NCBI RefSeq assembly: GCF_001579945.1
Contig: NZ_CP011971.1
Span: 1 to 64,000 of the forward strand
Length of the DNA stretch: 64,000 nucleotides
From: Steroidobacter denitrificans
GTDB taxonomy: Bacteria > Pseudomonadota > Gammaproteobacteria > Steroidobacterales > Steroidobacteraceae
Direction: 5' to 3'
Made by a program: the position numbers and the translations under genes. Shown in pieces: positions 28,905 through 39,700 of the stretch. Positions within the stretch are counted from its first letter, which is position 1. Each line of letters begins with the position of its first letter. Below the pieces are notes generated by a model. That model did not search any database. It was not told where the DNA came from and saw nothing but the letters and a program-made list of their open reading frames with translations.

Positions 28905-29818
28905 GCCTCAGCAACCGCTACGACTTCGTCCTGCTTTTCGAGGTGAAGGACGGTAACCCGAATGGCGATCCGGACGCCGGCAACTTGCCGCGACTGGATG
29001 CGGAGACCGGACACGGCCTCGTAACCGATGTGTCGCTCAAGCGCAAGGTGCGTAATTTCGTCGGACTGGTGAAGGGCGATGCTCCTCGTTTCGACATCTT
29101 CGTTAGGGAAAAGTCCGTTCTGAATCGGCAGATCGAGCGGGCATATGAGAAAAGCGGGAAAGTACAGGCCGCAATGGAGGCATGGAAAAACTGGCAAAAG
29201 GATAAAAGGAATAATCCGAAGCCGGATCGTCACTACGAAGATATTGCCCGCGACTGGATGTGCGACAACTTTTTCGATGTTAGGGCTTTTGGTGCCGTAA
29301 TGAGTACTGGAGATGAGGATGCAGAAAGCAAGCTGAAGAAAACCGCCGGTCAGGTTAGAGGTCCGATTCAGTTGACCTTCGCGCGCTCCGTTGACCCGAT
29401 CGTCTCTCAAGAACATTCGATCACTCGGATGGCGGTGACGAATGAAAAGGATCTTGAAAAAGAGCGCACGATGGGTCGCAAGCACACCGTGCCTTATGGC
29501 CTCTACGTCGCACACGGTTTCGTGTCGAGCTTCCTCGCCAAGCAGACCGGCTTCTCGCAAGACGACCTGGAACTACTGTGGCAGGCGCTCGGCCAGATGT
29601 TCGAACATGACCGCTCGGCAGCACGAGGCGAAATGGCTACGCGAGGATTATATGTATTCAAGCACGATTCAGAACTTGGCAACGCGCCCGCCCATGTACT
29701 ATTCGAACGCATCCGCGTGCAGAAGAATACCGAAATTCCCCGCAGTTTTGCAGACTACGCTGTGAAGATGGACGACACTGCAATGCCGACTGGTGTCACC
29801 GTCAGCAAACTGTTCTGA
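28901..29818 (+). CDS. cas7c: Cas7c (Csd2), backbone subunit of type I-C Cascade
   Basis: Cas7 forms the helical backbone along the crRNA and displaces every sixth base pair, the reason mismatches at those positions are tolerated. The protein is 305 residues from the ATG at 28901 ([28 protein letters not shown]), which overlaps the cas8c stop and has AGGAGG at seven bases. The N-P-N-G-D-P motif and [13 protein letters not shown] are typical of the Csd2 family. Motif [18 protein letters not shown] ends the protein. Confidence 0.96.
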   Translation: MSLSNRYDFVLLFEVKDGNPNGDPDAGNLPRLDAETGHGLVTDVSLKRKVRNFVGLVKGDAPRFDIFVREKSVLNRQIERAYEKSGKVQAAMEAWKNWQKDKRNNPKPDRHYEDIARDWMCDNFFDVRAFGAVMSTGDEDAESKLKKTAGQVRGPIQLTFARSVDPIVSQEHSITRMAVTNEKDLEKERTMGRKHTVPYGLYVAHGFVSSFLAKQTGFSQDDLELLWQALGQMFEHDRSAARGEMATRGLYVFKHDSELGNAPAHVLFERIRVQKNTEIPRSFADYAVKMDDTAMPTGVTVSKLF

Positions 29819-29839
29819 TATACCGAGCGCGCGGAAATC

Positions 29840-30472
29840 ATGGACGATGAAGATCTGCTTCCTCTCTCCGCTCTCCAGCACTTCCTGTACTGCCCGCGCC
29901 AGTGCGCACTGATTCACTTGGAGCAGCAGTGGGCCGAGAATCGGCAGACTGCCGAGGGCCGTTTGCTGCACGAGCGTGTCGACACCCCGCGGGCCGAACA
30001 CCGCCGGGGTGTGCGCACCGTAAGTGCAATGCCGTTGCTCTCCCTGGATCTGGGTATCACCGGCAAGGCTGACGTGGTCGAATTTCATAACACCGATACC
30101 GGTGAGAGTCCACTTCCAGTGGAATATAAGCGCGGTCGCCCGAAGGCGCATCGTGCCGATGAAGTACAGCTATGTGCGCAGGCGCTGTGCCTGGAAGCGA
30201 TGCTCGGCAGGCCAGTTGAGGTCGGCACCCTATTCTACGGACAGACCCGCCGGCGGAAGGAGGTGCCCTTCGATCGGGAACTGCGTGAACTCACCATGCG
30301 AACGATTGCAGATACGCGCGCTGTGTTCGCTTCGGGCCAGACGCCGTCCGCATGCTACGACGCGCGGCGGTGCGACGCCTGCTCGTTGCTTGATCTGTGC
30401 CAGCCCCGTCTGCTTGGTCATAGAAGCGTAGGCGTGTGGCTGCAACGACAGCTCGAGGATGAGGAGATGTGA
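29840..30472 (+). CDS. cas4: Cas4 nuclease
   Basis: Cas4 trims prespacers next to the PAM and sets their orientation during adaptation with Cas1-Cas2. The 210-residue protein has the first cysteine in FLYCPRQCALIHLEQQW, a RecB-like nuclease core with LPVEYKRGRPK, a QLCAQALCLE motif, and the C-terminal cysteine cluster CDACSLLDLCQP for the iron-sulfur site. It lies 21 bp after cas7c and 3 bp before cas1, so it is in the same transcript. Confidence 0.95.
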   Translation: MDDEDLLPLSALQHFLYCPRQCALIHLEQQWAENRQTAEGRLLHERVDTPRAEHRRGVRTVSAMPLLSLDLGITGKADVVEFHNTDTGESPLPVEYKRGRPKAHRADEVQLCAQALCLEAMLGRPVEVGTLFYGQTRRRKEVPFDRELRELTMRTIADTRAVFASGQTPSACYDARRCDACSLLDLCQPRLLGHRSVGVWLQRQLEDEEM

Positions 30473-30475
30473 CAG

Positions 30476-31510
30476 GTGCGACGCCAGCTCAACACCTTAT
30501 ATGTGACCACCGAGGGGGCCTGGCTGCGCAAGGACGGTGCCAACATCGTGATGGAGGTGGAGCGCGAGGAGCGCGTACGCCTGCCGGTACATATGCTGGA
30601 AAGCCTAGTCTGCATTGGCCGAGTGGCGGTGTCACCGCAACTTCTGGGCCACTGTTCAGCGCAGGGTATTAGTATCTGTTATCTGACGCCGCACGGCCGC
30701 TTTCTTGCGCGGGTCGAAGGTCCGGTTTCTGGAAACGTGCTGCTTCGCCGGGAGCAGTATCGGCGCAGCGACGATCCGGCGCGGTGCGGCGCGATCGTGC
30801 GCAATCTTCTCGTCGGGAAGATCCATAACCAGCGCGCGGTGCTTGCCCGTGGTTGGCGCGATCACGGTGAGCGACTGTCCGATAGCGCGGTGTTCCAGCA
30901 TGCACTCAAGCGGTTGAAGCGTATTCCGCAGCGGCTGATGCAAGAACAGGATGTCGATCTGCTACGCGGCCTGGAGGGTGAGGCGGCGCAGGCCTACTTC
31001 GGCGTGTTCGATCAATTGATCCGGGCTGAATCGCCGCTCCTGCACTTTGGTGGGCGCAACCGCCGGCCGCCACGTGATGCCTTCAATGCCTTACTTTCCT
31101 TTCTCTACACACTGCTGACTCATGACTGCCGTTCGGCGCTGGAAACCATAGGACTCGATCCGGCGGTGGGCTTTCTGCACCGTGACCGCCCTGGCCGTCC
31201 CAGTCTGGCGCTGGACCTGGCCGAGGAATTTCGACCATTGCTGGGTGAGCGTCTGGCGTTGTCCTTGATCAACCGCCGGCAGTTGAACGAACGTGACTTC
31301 CAGTTCTTCGATAACGGTGCGGTGCAATTGAAGGACGATGCACGCAAGACTGTACTGGTGGCCTATCAAGAGCGCAAACGGGAGCAACTCCACCATGCCT
31401 TTCTCGGTGAAAAAGTGGATATCGGCTTGCTGCCATTTGTGCAGGCGCAGCTGCTTGCACGTCACCTCAGAGGCGATCTGGACGGCTACCCACCGTTTCT
31501 GTGGAAATGA
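30476..31510 (+). CDS. cas1: Cas1 integrase, type I-C
   Basis: Cas1 with Cas2 inserts new spacers at the leader end. The 344-residue protein starts at the GTG 30476 (MRRQLNTLYVTTEGAWLRKDGANIVME), the normal I-C Cas1 N-terminus. Conserved helical-domain segments include FNALLSFLYTLLTHDCRSALETIGLDPAVGFLH, with the catalytic Glu and His positions, and RPSLALDLAEEFRPLL with the final acidic residue. The active site seems complete, so adaptation is probably possible. Confidence 0.96.
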   Translation: MRRQLNTLYVTTEGAWLRKDGANIVMEVEREERVRLPVHMLESLVCIGRVAVSPQLLGHCSAQGISICYLTPHGRFLARVEGPVSGNVLLRREQYRRSDDPARCGAIVRNLLVGKIHNQRAVLARGWRDHGERLSDSAVFQHALKRLKRIPQRLMQEQDVDLLRGLEGEAAQAYFGVFDQLIRAESPLLHFGGRNRRPPRDAFNALLSFLYTLLTHDCRSALETIGLDPAVGFLHRDRPGRPSLALDLAEEFRPLLGERLALSLINRRQLNERDFQFFDNGAVQLKDDARKTVLVAYQERKREQLHHAFLGEKVDIGLLPFVQAQLLARHLRGDLDGYPPFLWK

Positions 31511-31526
31511 GGCTGAGTTTGAATCG

Positions 31527-31817
31527 ATGATGGTCCTGGTCAGTTATGATGTTAGCACGACGTCTGTCGACGGAGAGAAGCGCCTACGTCGCGTGGCCAA
31601 GGCCTGCCGTGACTTGGGACAGCGGGTGCAATACTCGGTATTCGAGATAGAAGTCGAACCCGCCCAGTGGGTCCAACTGCGGCAACGGTTGTGCGATCTA
31701 ATCGATCCGGAGTTGGACAGTCTTCGCTTCTATCATCTGGGTGCGAATTGGGCGAGGCGCGTCGAACATGTTGGCGCCAAACCGACACTGGATCTGAAGG
31801 CCCCCTTGATCTTCTGA
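31527..31817 (+). CDS. cas2: Cas2
   Basis: Cas2 is the structural partner of Cas1. It has 96 residues from the ATG at 31527 (the ATG at 31530 is equally placed). The first strand MVLVSYDVST carries the conserved Asp, followed by RRVAKACRDLGQRVQYSVFEIEVEPAQW. It starts 16 bp after cas1 and is the last cas gene before the leader. Confidence 0.95.
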   Translation: MMVLVSYDVSTTSVDGEKRLRRVAKACRDLGQRVQYSVFEIEVEPAQWVQLRQRLCDLIDPELDSLRFYHLGANWARRVEHVGAKPTLDLKAPLIF

Positions 31818-31992
31818 CGCGAACCGTAAGCGTCCGGTGAAATCCCCGTACTTCCGCGCGAGCGTAACCCGCTGATATTTAAGAGGAGTAGACCACGGCT
31901 GGCCGAGAGGGTGTCTATGTGGCGCTGTGGAGACCAAGGTTCGCGCGTTCGGTGGTCTGTTCTCTTTTTCTACAAACACTTAATCTCGGGGG
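31818..31992 (+). promoter_or_regulatory. CRISPR leader
   Basis: These 175 bases lie between cas2 and the first repeat. The part nearest the array is A+T- and pyrimidine-rich (ttctctttttctacaaacac, then ttaatctc), as expected for a leader that carries the array promoter and adaptation signals. The degenerate repeat at the opposite end confirms that this is the leader side. Confidence 0.75.
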
Positions 31993-34132
31993 GTCGCGCC
32001 CTCACGGGCGCGTGGATTGAAACGCACCGACCTCATCGATCTTGGCTTGCAGGTCGGCGTCGCGCCCTCACGGGCGCGTGGATTGAAACCAGCACTTGTG
32101 TCTGCTTCTCGTGGCCGCACGACAGTCGCGCCCTCACGGGCGCGTGGATTGAAACCAGGAATTCTTCGAGCGTCTGCCCGCCGTGAATGCGTCGCGCCCT
32201 CACGGGCGCGTGGATTGAAACATACCGCCACCGTTGTGATGAGGATTTCGTTTCGCCACGTCGCGCCCTCACGGGCGCGTGGATTGAAACGATGTGTCGA
32301 TCACATGCAGCGCATAGACCTGCGCGTCGCGCCCTCACGGGCGCGTGGATTGAAACCATGTTTAATGCTGAGGACGCCTCCAAGGCTGCTGTCGCGCCCT
32401 CACGGGCGCGTGGATTGAAACAAGCCGGGACGCTAGATAAAGCTTATCTGGACGCGTCGCGCCCTCACGGGCGCGTGGATTGAAACTGGTCTACCTGGAT
32501 GCTAACAGGCTCTGGGTCGTGTCGCGCCCTCACGGGCGCGTGGATTGAAACTCGAAAAGCTGCTCGGGGTGCGTCAGCTCCTCTTGTCGCGCCCTCACGG
32601 GCGCGTGGATTGAAACCAGAATCACTCCAATCAAAGGCGGCGCGCATTGCCGGTCGCGCCCTCACGGGCGCGTGGATTGAAACATGCACGATCTTGGCGC
32701 GAACAACTCATTCGCCTCGTCGCGCCCTCACGGGCGCGTGGATTGAAACATGCACGATCTTGGCGCGAACAACTCATTCGCCTCGTCGCGCCCTCACGGG
32801 CGCGTGGATTGAAACAACCGCCACCTGGTCGGTGGCCGCGCCCCTCGCCAAGTCGCGCCCTCACGGGCGCGTGGATTGAAACTCGCGATCACGCAGGATG
32901 ATCGTGCACGTGCGCGTGGTCGCGCCCTCACGGGCGCGTGGATTGAAACCAGATCGTCGTAGATCGCGAGGCCCTTCGCGCCGCCGTCGCGCCCTCACGG
33001 GCGCGTGGATTGAAACACGAGCACGAGACACAGGAGGTGGTACATGGGTGAGTCGCGCCCTCACGGGCGCGTGGATTGAAACTGATTGACGCAGACGCGG
33101 CACGGTGCTTTCGCAGGTCGCGCCCTCACGGGCGCGTGGATTGAAACAAGCGCCATGTCCTGAGTCGGCCCGATATAGAACGTCGCGCCCTCACGGGCGC
33201 GTGGATTGAAACTGAGGCTCGCCAGGAGCGCGCAGGTTGTGGGCGACCGTCGCGCCCTCACGGGCGCGTGGATTGAAACTGGCGCAGCCGGTGGAGCGGG
33301 ATCAATCGCTCTGGTCGCGCCCTCACGGGCGCGTGGATTGAAACCATTTTATCCACGTCAACGGCGGGATTGATCGCCGGTCGCGCCCTCACGGGCGCGT
33401 GGATTGAAACTTGATCCTTGCCGCGTCACGCCGATGGTGAGTGAAGTCGCGCCCTCACGGGCGCGTGGATTGAAACAGTGCAATCGCACGGCATGCTCCA
33501 AAAAGACATGGTCGCGCCCTCACGGGCGCGTGGATTGAAACTTACAACAAATGCACGGTGCGCATAGATACGCCTGTCGCGCCCTCACGGGCGCGTGGAT
33601 TGAAACGAGAGATCCGGGCTTTGTCTGGAAAATACCGAGAGTCGCGCCCTCACGGGCGCGTGGATTGAAACCGAGTTGAAACGCCATGCAGACCAGTGCG
33701 CCTTGTCGCGCCCTCACGGGCGCGTGGATTGAAACAGTGCCGGCCTCAAGCGCGCTGAGAGGGTTGTCGTCGCGCCCTCACGGGCGCGTGGATTGAAACC
33801 ATACTTCCTCGTCATACATATCGCGATCGGTGCCAGTCGCGCCCTCACGGGCGCGTGGATTGAAACTCGTCTATCGACGAGGCGTGGGCTGCGTGGCGGC
33901 GTCGCGCCCTCACGGGCGCGTGGATTGAAACTGAGCTATGTCGCGCGCCTCAAACAGACCATCGGTGTCGCGCCCTCACGGGCGCGTGGATTGAAACAGG
34001 TCGATGTTTACGCGGCGAAGCAAGAGACCGCGAGTCGCGCCCTCACGGGCGCGTGGATTGAAACAGCATCCTGATGGACATGGAGGTCGATCCATCCAAA
34101 GGTCGCGCCCTCACGGGCGCGTGGATTAAAAC
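31993..34132 (+). CRISPR. Type I-C CRISPR array, 33 repeats and 32 spacers
   Basis: Thirty-three copies of a 31-nt repeat start GTCGCGCCCTCACGGGCGCG and end TGGATTGAAAC. The stem is GCGCCC-TCAC-GGGCGC. Spacers are mostly 34-38 nt. The repeat is the I-C type, one base shorter than the common 32-nt form. Spacers at 32684-32718 and 32750-32784 are identical, so one 66-bp unit has been duplicated. The last repeat (34102-34132) reads ATTAAAAC instead of ATTGAAAC, marking the old, leader-distal end. Array, leader and cas genes share the plus strand. Confidence 0.99.
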
Positions 34133-34158
34133 CTGATAGGCCATCAGCGGCGCTGTCG

Positions 34159-35169
34159 ATGGTGCTATCGTCGGTTGGTGTGGGGGACGACGAAGAAACT
34201 GTCGAGGACGCGATCAACCGGCTGATGGAAGCAAAGAAGCTGCTGCCGGATGCCAGTTACTTCGCCTTCACGGCCACGCCTAAGAACAAGGCGCTGGAGA
34301 TCCTCTCCGAAGAAACGGACCCCAACAATCTGCACGACCTGAAGTCGGCACTGGACGGCTATCAGGTCTACGATACAGTGCAGACTCAAGAGCTGGTGGC
34401 GCTGTATCTCGGTGGTGCGGACCGCGATCGCCTCGACCCGATTCTCGATGCCTGCGTGGCACGTGAACAACTCGACGAGGACGGCCAGGTCGATTTCAAG
34501 GGCAAAGCTAAAGCTTTCCTGCGTACCTATGGCTTTCTATCCTCGACTCTGCCCTACACCGACGCAGAGTGGGAGAAGTTGTCGATTTTCTTCACTTTCC
34601 TCGTTCCCAAGCTGCCGGCGCCAGTGGAGGAGGATCTGTCCAAGGGCATCCTGGAATCCATCGACATGGACAGCTACCGGGTCGAGAAGCAGGCGGCGAT
34701 GAAAATCCAGCTTCCCGACGAAGATGCACAAATCGACCCCGTACCTGCCACGGGTAGAGGTCGTAAGCCAGAGCCAGAGCCAGAGCCGGAGCCGGAGCTG
34801 GAGCTGGAGCTGGAGCTGGAGCTGGAGCTGGAGCTGGAGCTGGACCGATTATCGAATATCCTGAAGACGTTCAACGACCAGTTTGGCAATATCCCGTGGA
34901 CTGATGCCGATCGCGTGCACAAGCTGATCACCGAGGATATTCCGAGCCGCGTCGCGGCGGACACGGCCTATCAGAACGCAAAGCGCAATTCGGATCGGCA
35001 GAATGCCCGTATCGAACACGACAAGGCCTTGGCGCGCGTGATGACTGCAGTGCTGAAGGACGACACGGAATTGTTCAAGCAGTTCATGGACAACGAGTCG
35101 TTCAAGCGCTGGCCGACCGATACCGTGTTCGGGTTGACTTACGAAGAACGCAGACCGAGCGGTCCATAG
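34159..35169 (+). pseudogene. Truncated HsdR-like relic with dipeptide repeats
   Basis: The frame carries the middle and C-terminus of a second, unrelated HsdR-type protein. Helicase motif III appears as DASYFAFTATPKNKALEIL, then the sequence jumps to a C-terminal helical region (SIFFTFLVPKLPAPVEEDL, MDSYRVEKQ, and the end FKRWPTDTVFGLTYEERR). The nuclease domain, Walker A and DEAH box are absent, and most of the second RecA domain seems deleted. A hexanucleotide tract at about 34767-34843 encodes repeated Pro-Glu then Leu-Glu. It begins 27 bp after the last CRISPR repeat. No hsdM or hsdS for it is present, so I call it a relic, although the frame is open. Confidence 0.7.
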
Positions 35170-35206
35170 CTCAGCAGCGGGAAGGCGCATGGATGCAGTC
35201 TGATTT

Positions 35207-35261
35207 GTTGTCGAGTTTCTTGGCCTTGTTCTTGTCGGCAACGTGATGACGATCGGGAATG
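35207..35261 (-). pseudogene. Fragment related to the second recombinase gene
   Basis: From ttgttgtcgagtttcttggc to gatgacgatcgggaat, this stretch aligns with about 20444-20498, the part of the recombinase gene encoding ERHHIAGKNKAKELDDK, in the same orientation and with few differences. The rest of the gene is missing. It marks the edge of a decayed integrative element. The remaining bases to 35407 hold nothing else I can support. Confidence 0.6.
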
Positions 35262-35407
35262 CCACCAGCTTCGATACGCACTACCCGTTCGAGGCGATCC
35301 ATCCGTTCACGGATCCAGCCATTACGCTGTCCATTTACGTTCGTTCACGGACGTTGCGATAGCCATGGCAGCGCAGCGCGCCACATAGAGGGATGGGTCA
35401 GGCTCTT

Positions 35408-35463
35408 GGGTCCAAGAATAGGTCCATGTGGAATCGGACACGTCGAGAAAATCAACGCAGATC
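35408..35463. repeat. Island-end repeat, copy 2, fused to the end of jetD
   Basis: The sequence gggtccaagaataggtccat at 35408-35427 and the bases to about 35463 match 22976-23030. Here no mnmE-like att core follows; instead the last codons of jetD (minus strand stop at 35452-35454) lie within the repeat. This implies a rearrangement that joined an island end to the Wadjet operon. Confidence 0.6.
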
Positions 35464-36705
35464 CTCGAGCAATTCCTGCGCCACGGCCTCCTCGGCAATG
35501 GCCAAGCCATGTTCGCACATCACCCGGACGAGTTGCGGATCCCAGCTCGCTTCGAGCGTGACGGTATCCAGGTTGGGCTGTTGCACCGCAGAGCAGCGTT
35601 CGATAGCCAGCAGATAGTCTGTCGCGCCGAAGCGCCACGGTACGGCATTCCATCGCCGTATGACCAGATTGCCGATACCGATGCCCGGCCAGTCGAAGTC
35701 GCCGTGGTAGTGCAATTGCGCGCCGGCAGCGACAAGCTGGTCGAGCAGGGTCTGCTGGGCCGCGGCGGGCATACCATCGGTGCAGACCAGCGGAGCGCAG
35801 CCGGCGCCGAGGGTATCGGCGGCGATGGCGACGATATTCGGATTCTCGCAAACAAAGATGCGGCATCCGGTGAGACGCCAGATTGGCGGGCTACGCAGCA
35901 GCTGCCGCAGCGACAGCCATGTGGGTTCACCGGGTATCCCGATACCTGTAACGTCGGCCGCAGGTGGCAGGTTCAGGACCAGAGCGGGCCGCGCCAATTC
36001 GTTGACCAGCACGCCGGCCTGCGCCCAGATGTCGCGTGCGCGTTCCTTGCCGCTTCTGTCGCTGGACTCTCCGGCTGCCGATCGATCCGCGTGCGCATGC
36101 TGGCGATGTCCCAATACTTTCAGCACCAGTGTGGCCACCGGCCGGCCAGCATCCAGGGCATGCGCATCGCCCAGTGTTTCAGCGGCCAGTTGTGAACGAG
36201 TCAGCCCGCCGGCCGGCAGGTGGCGCAACACCCTGTCGGCATCGGCGAGCAGGCATGCAGCGCGATCCGGATCGCGGCCCAGACGTTTGAGCAGCGTCAA
36301 TGCAGCCGGCGTGCGTAGCCAGGCTAGTCGGCGCACGTCGCCGATCCGCGTTGCGGCGAGTGCCGACCAGCGTGCTTGTAAGGCGCGTCGCAGGTGGCTC
36401 CTTGGCGCGATAGGACCTTCCAGTTGCTCCAATGCGTCGCGCAACGAATCGGCAAGACCACCGGCGCGCAGCCGTGCATCCAACTCGCTGATGTCCAGTG
36501 TCATCGAGCGTGCATTGCGTGAGGGACTGCCGATGAGCTGGCATAGCGCGGCGTATGCGGCCGGGTCAAGGCCGGCCAGCCGCAGGCGAGTTGTGCGCGA
36601 ACCCGGTTCGGTACGTTCATAATGACGACGCAACCGTTGACGTACGCTGGCCAGCGCAGTGCTACCCAGCAGTCGCCGCAGACGGTGGTCGGAGGCGTCA
36701 GTCAT
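35452..36705 (-). CDS. jetD: JetD, TOPRIM-like nuclease subunit of type II Wadjet
   Basis: This 417-residue protein of the TIGR02679 type (DUF3323 and DUF2399) is the nuclease that cuts plasmid DNA once the JetABC motor has extruded a whole small circle. The TOPRIM-like C-terminal half shows the acidic positions in IFVCENPNIVAIA and the HYHGDFDWPGIGI motif. Start overlaps jetC by 8 bp. The final residues lie in a sequence that also forms part of an island-end repeat, so the extreme C-terminus may have been altered by rearrangement. Confidence 0.9.
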   Translation of the reverse strand: MTDASDHRLRRLLGSTALASVRQRLRRHYERTEPGSRTTRLRLAGLDPAAYAALCQLIGSPSRNARSMTLDISELDARLRAGGLADSLRDALEQLEGPIAPRSHLRRALQARWSALAATRIGDVRRLAWLRTPAALTLLKRLGRDPDRAACLLADADRVLRHLPAGGLTRSQLAAETLGDAHALDAGRPVATLVLKVLGHRQHAHADRSAAGESSDRSGKERARDIWAQAGVLVNELARPALVLNLPPAADVTGIGIPGEPTWLSLRQLLRSPPIWRLTGCRIFVCENPNIVAIAADTLGAGCAPLVCTDGMPAAAQQTLLDQLVAAGAQLHYHGDFDWPGIGIGNLVIRRWNAVPWRFGATDYLLAIERCSAVQQPNLDTVTLEASWDPQLVRVMCEHGLAIAEEAVAQELLEDLR

Positions 36706-39700
36706 CGCAGCAAATTCCGTTTACCGGCGGAAAGCGCCGGTCCGGATCGTTCTTTACGCGCCGAGCGCGACCATCCCAGATCCAGCGCGAAACGAACACC
36801 GCATCGACGCCTTCGCGCCGCTGCAGTTGGCAGATTGCTACGCCGGGCAGCTCGGCGTAGCAAGCCCATTCGCGTTCACTGGTGATGACGAAGTCCAGGT
36901 CGAATTCGCGGATCAACCCCATGCAATGAGCGCGGGCGGCATCGTCGATGCCGGCGAAAGCTTCGTCCAGCAGCATCAGTCGTGGCGCGAGCCGGCTCGC
37001 GCCGTGGCCGTAGAAGCTGGCGATGGCGGCGAACAGCGGCACGGTCAAGCCCAATGCACGCTCGCCGCTGGAAGCCGGACCGGACAGCTTGCGCCACTGG
37101 CCATCCTGCAGGCGCTGTACGGCGAACCGATGCCAATAGCGATAATCCAGTGCGCGGGCGAGCTGTTCGGCGAGACTGCCGCCGGAAACCTCGGCGTCGG
37201 CACGGGCGCGCTCCGCGGCAATGCGCTGCTGCAGCAGGCTGCCGATGGCACGTCGGTCCTCGGCCGACCATAGATCGGCGCTGGTATTCAGCAGGCGCTC
37301 GCGGGCAACGTCCAAGCCGGCGGGGGCGCCTTCCTCGGCCGACAGCGGCTCCCACTTCAAGCGATAGCGCACGCCCGTGCTGGTCGGCCGTTTGCGCAGC
37401 TCCTCGTTGATGGCGCTGACCCGCTCGTCCGCGGCACGCATCAGGCGCTGGATCTCGGCGGCGATCTCGGCCTGCAGATGATTTTCCAGCACTTCGCGCT
37501 CTCTGGCCGACAACAGCTCGCTGCGTTGCGCGATGTCCTCGGCCAGCAGCGCGGTCAATGTGTCGGGACGTTCGGCCCGGTTTTGGTACTGGATGTGGAC
37601 GGTGAAGCCCCAGTCGTTGGGTTCGGAGACAGCCTGGTGGCCAAGAGCAGTCAGCGCGCGTTGCAGTTCGTTCAGATCTTCGGCGACCTGCTTGGTCACA
37701 CGGCTCCATGCCTGCTCTCCATCGGCGAGGTGGCGCAGATCTTGTTCGATGCGCCGTGCCAGGTTCAGCGCCGGATCGATACTCCAGATTTCAGGCATTG
37801 CCAGTTCCGGTAGCGCGGCGGCCAGCAGGCCGCTGGCCGCGAAGCGCTGCACGCGTTCGGCTGCATGCATGCGTTCGGCGCTGCGCGTGGATAATGTCTG
37901 CTCCTTCTGGGTGGATTCGGTCTGCGCGACGGCACGTCGTTCGCTGGCCGCACGCAAGTCGTCTTCGGCTTTCTGTAAAGCCGTTTCGATGCGCTGGCTC
38001 GCTTCGCGTGCGGCGCGCAGTGCCTGCAGCAGCGCATCGACCTTGGCGCCGACGGAACGCTGCAAGGTAGTAAAACGCACCGTAGCCTGGTCGGCGTCTT
38101 CACGAGCATGGCGCAGCGTCGCTTCGACCTGATCATGCAGTGTGCGTGCGTCTTGCTCGCGCTGTTGCTGCTCGAGGAGGGCGGCACGATCGCGCTGCCA
38201 GGCCTGGGCTGCCTGCGACAGGCCGAAGCGGGTATGGTCGAATTGCTCCAACATCTGCTCGATCGCCGGGAGTTGATCGGCTTCGGCAGGCAGCCTCAGA
38301 TCGGCGGCGTCGTGCTGCAGTGTTTGCTGTACATCCTGCAGCGCTTGTTCGGCTTCGCGGAGGCGGGCATTGGCCTGTTCCAGCCGCAGGCGCGCACGAG
38401 TGGCCTGCTGCCCGGCATTGATCGCCGCCACAATGGCAGTTTGCAGAGCCTGATCGGAGGGCGCGCAGCGATACTCCTGCGCAGCCAGGTTGCGAGCGGT
38501 CTGCAGCGTGTCGAACTGCTGCGCCAGATCGGCATCGGCCACATCCAGCGCGGCGATGGCTGTATCGATTTCCTGCAGGCGTTGCTGCCGCGCGCGTTCG
38601 CGGGCAGTGTGGCCGATGTAGCGCGCTTCGGACTTGCGCCATGCGCCGGACAGGGCTCCGAGACGAAAGCGGCCATCGGCCGAGATCCAGCTCTCGGCAT
38701 CCTGCCGGTCTTCCATGCCCCATGCCACGCCGGCCAGCAACGTGATGAGCAGACTGGCCGGAACGGGTGAATCCTCGGGCAGCGATGGAACCAATGCATC
38801 GTTCAGGCATGGACCGGCAACCGGTAAACGGTGGGCCCAGTGGGTATCCAGCAGCGGCTGGCCGGTGGCGTCGGCCAGGTTGCCGTCGGGCGATAGCCAG
38901 GCATCGAGCAGTCCGCTGGCTTCCAGTGCAGCCTCCAGTCCGGCCCGCTCGGCTGCGGTCAGTCTCGGATGAAAATCCAGCAGTCGCCACAATGGTGCTC
39001 CTGGGCGCGCACCGCGGATGCCGGGAGTACGGGTGAACGGTTCGAGGGGAACGGTATCCTCGCCGCCGAGCAGCTGTGCCTGCTCCAGTGTCAGTGCTGC
39101 GCGCTGCTGTTGTTGTGCGGTGCGTAACCCATTCAGCTCGGCCTGTCGTGCAGCGTGGCGGGCCAGCGTCGCTTGCCACGCGCCAGTCAACGCCATCAGC
39201 GCGGGGTTGTTACCCTCGGGATGTGCCGCCCATGCCGCAAGTTGCTGCAAGGGTCCGTTGGCATCGAACTTCAGTTGCACCAGATCCGCGCCGTAGCGCG
39301 ACCAGCTCTCGGTCAACGCACTACCTTCACGCTCGGCTTCCAGATCGGCCTGCCGGCGCTGCTCCAGGGCCTCGTCGTGTTCAGTGTCGGCATCGCTCCT
39401 GTGCGTCGCGGCCTGTGCCCGCAGTGCCAGCCGCTGATCGACTTCGGCATGACGCTGGCGCAGCAGCACAAGATCCTGACGCCGCCGCGATACCGCAGTC
39501 TGCAGGGCTTGTGTGCCCGCCTGCAGCTCCGAGGGCGAGTCGGCCAGTGCATCGGCATCCAGGGCCAGCAGCGGGTTGGCGTCCACCGATGCGTCGATAC
39601 CGAGGGCGGTGGCGGCGTGGCGCAACTCCGCGCGCGCCGCTTCTACCGCGCCGCATGCATCCTGTGCCTGCCGGACGCGTTGTTCGCTGCGTTCCGCCTC

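Noticed and set aside
31911..34074. Open frames across the CRISPR array with repeated RALTGAWIET or FNPRAREGAT peptides
   Set aside because: They are translations of the repeat itself; the region is a CRISPR array, not coding.
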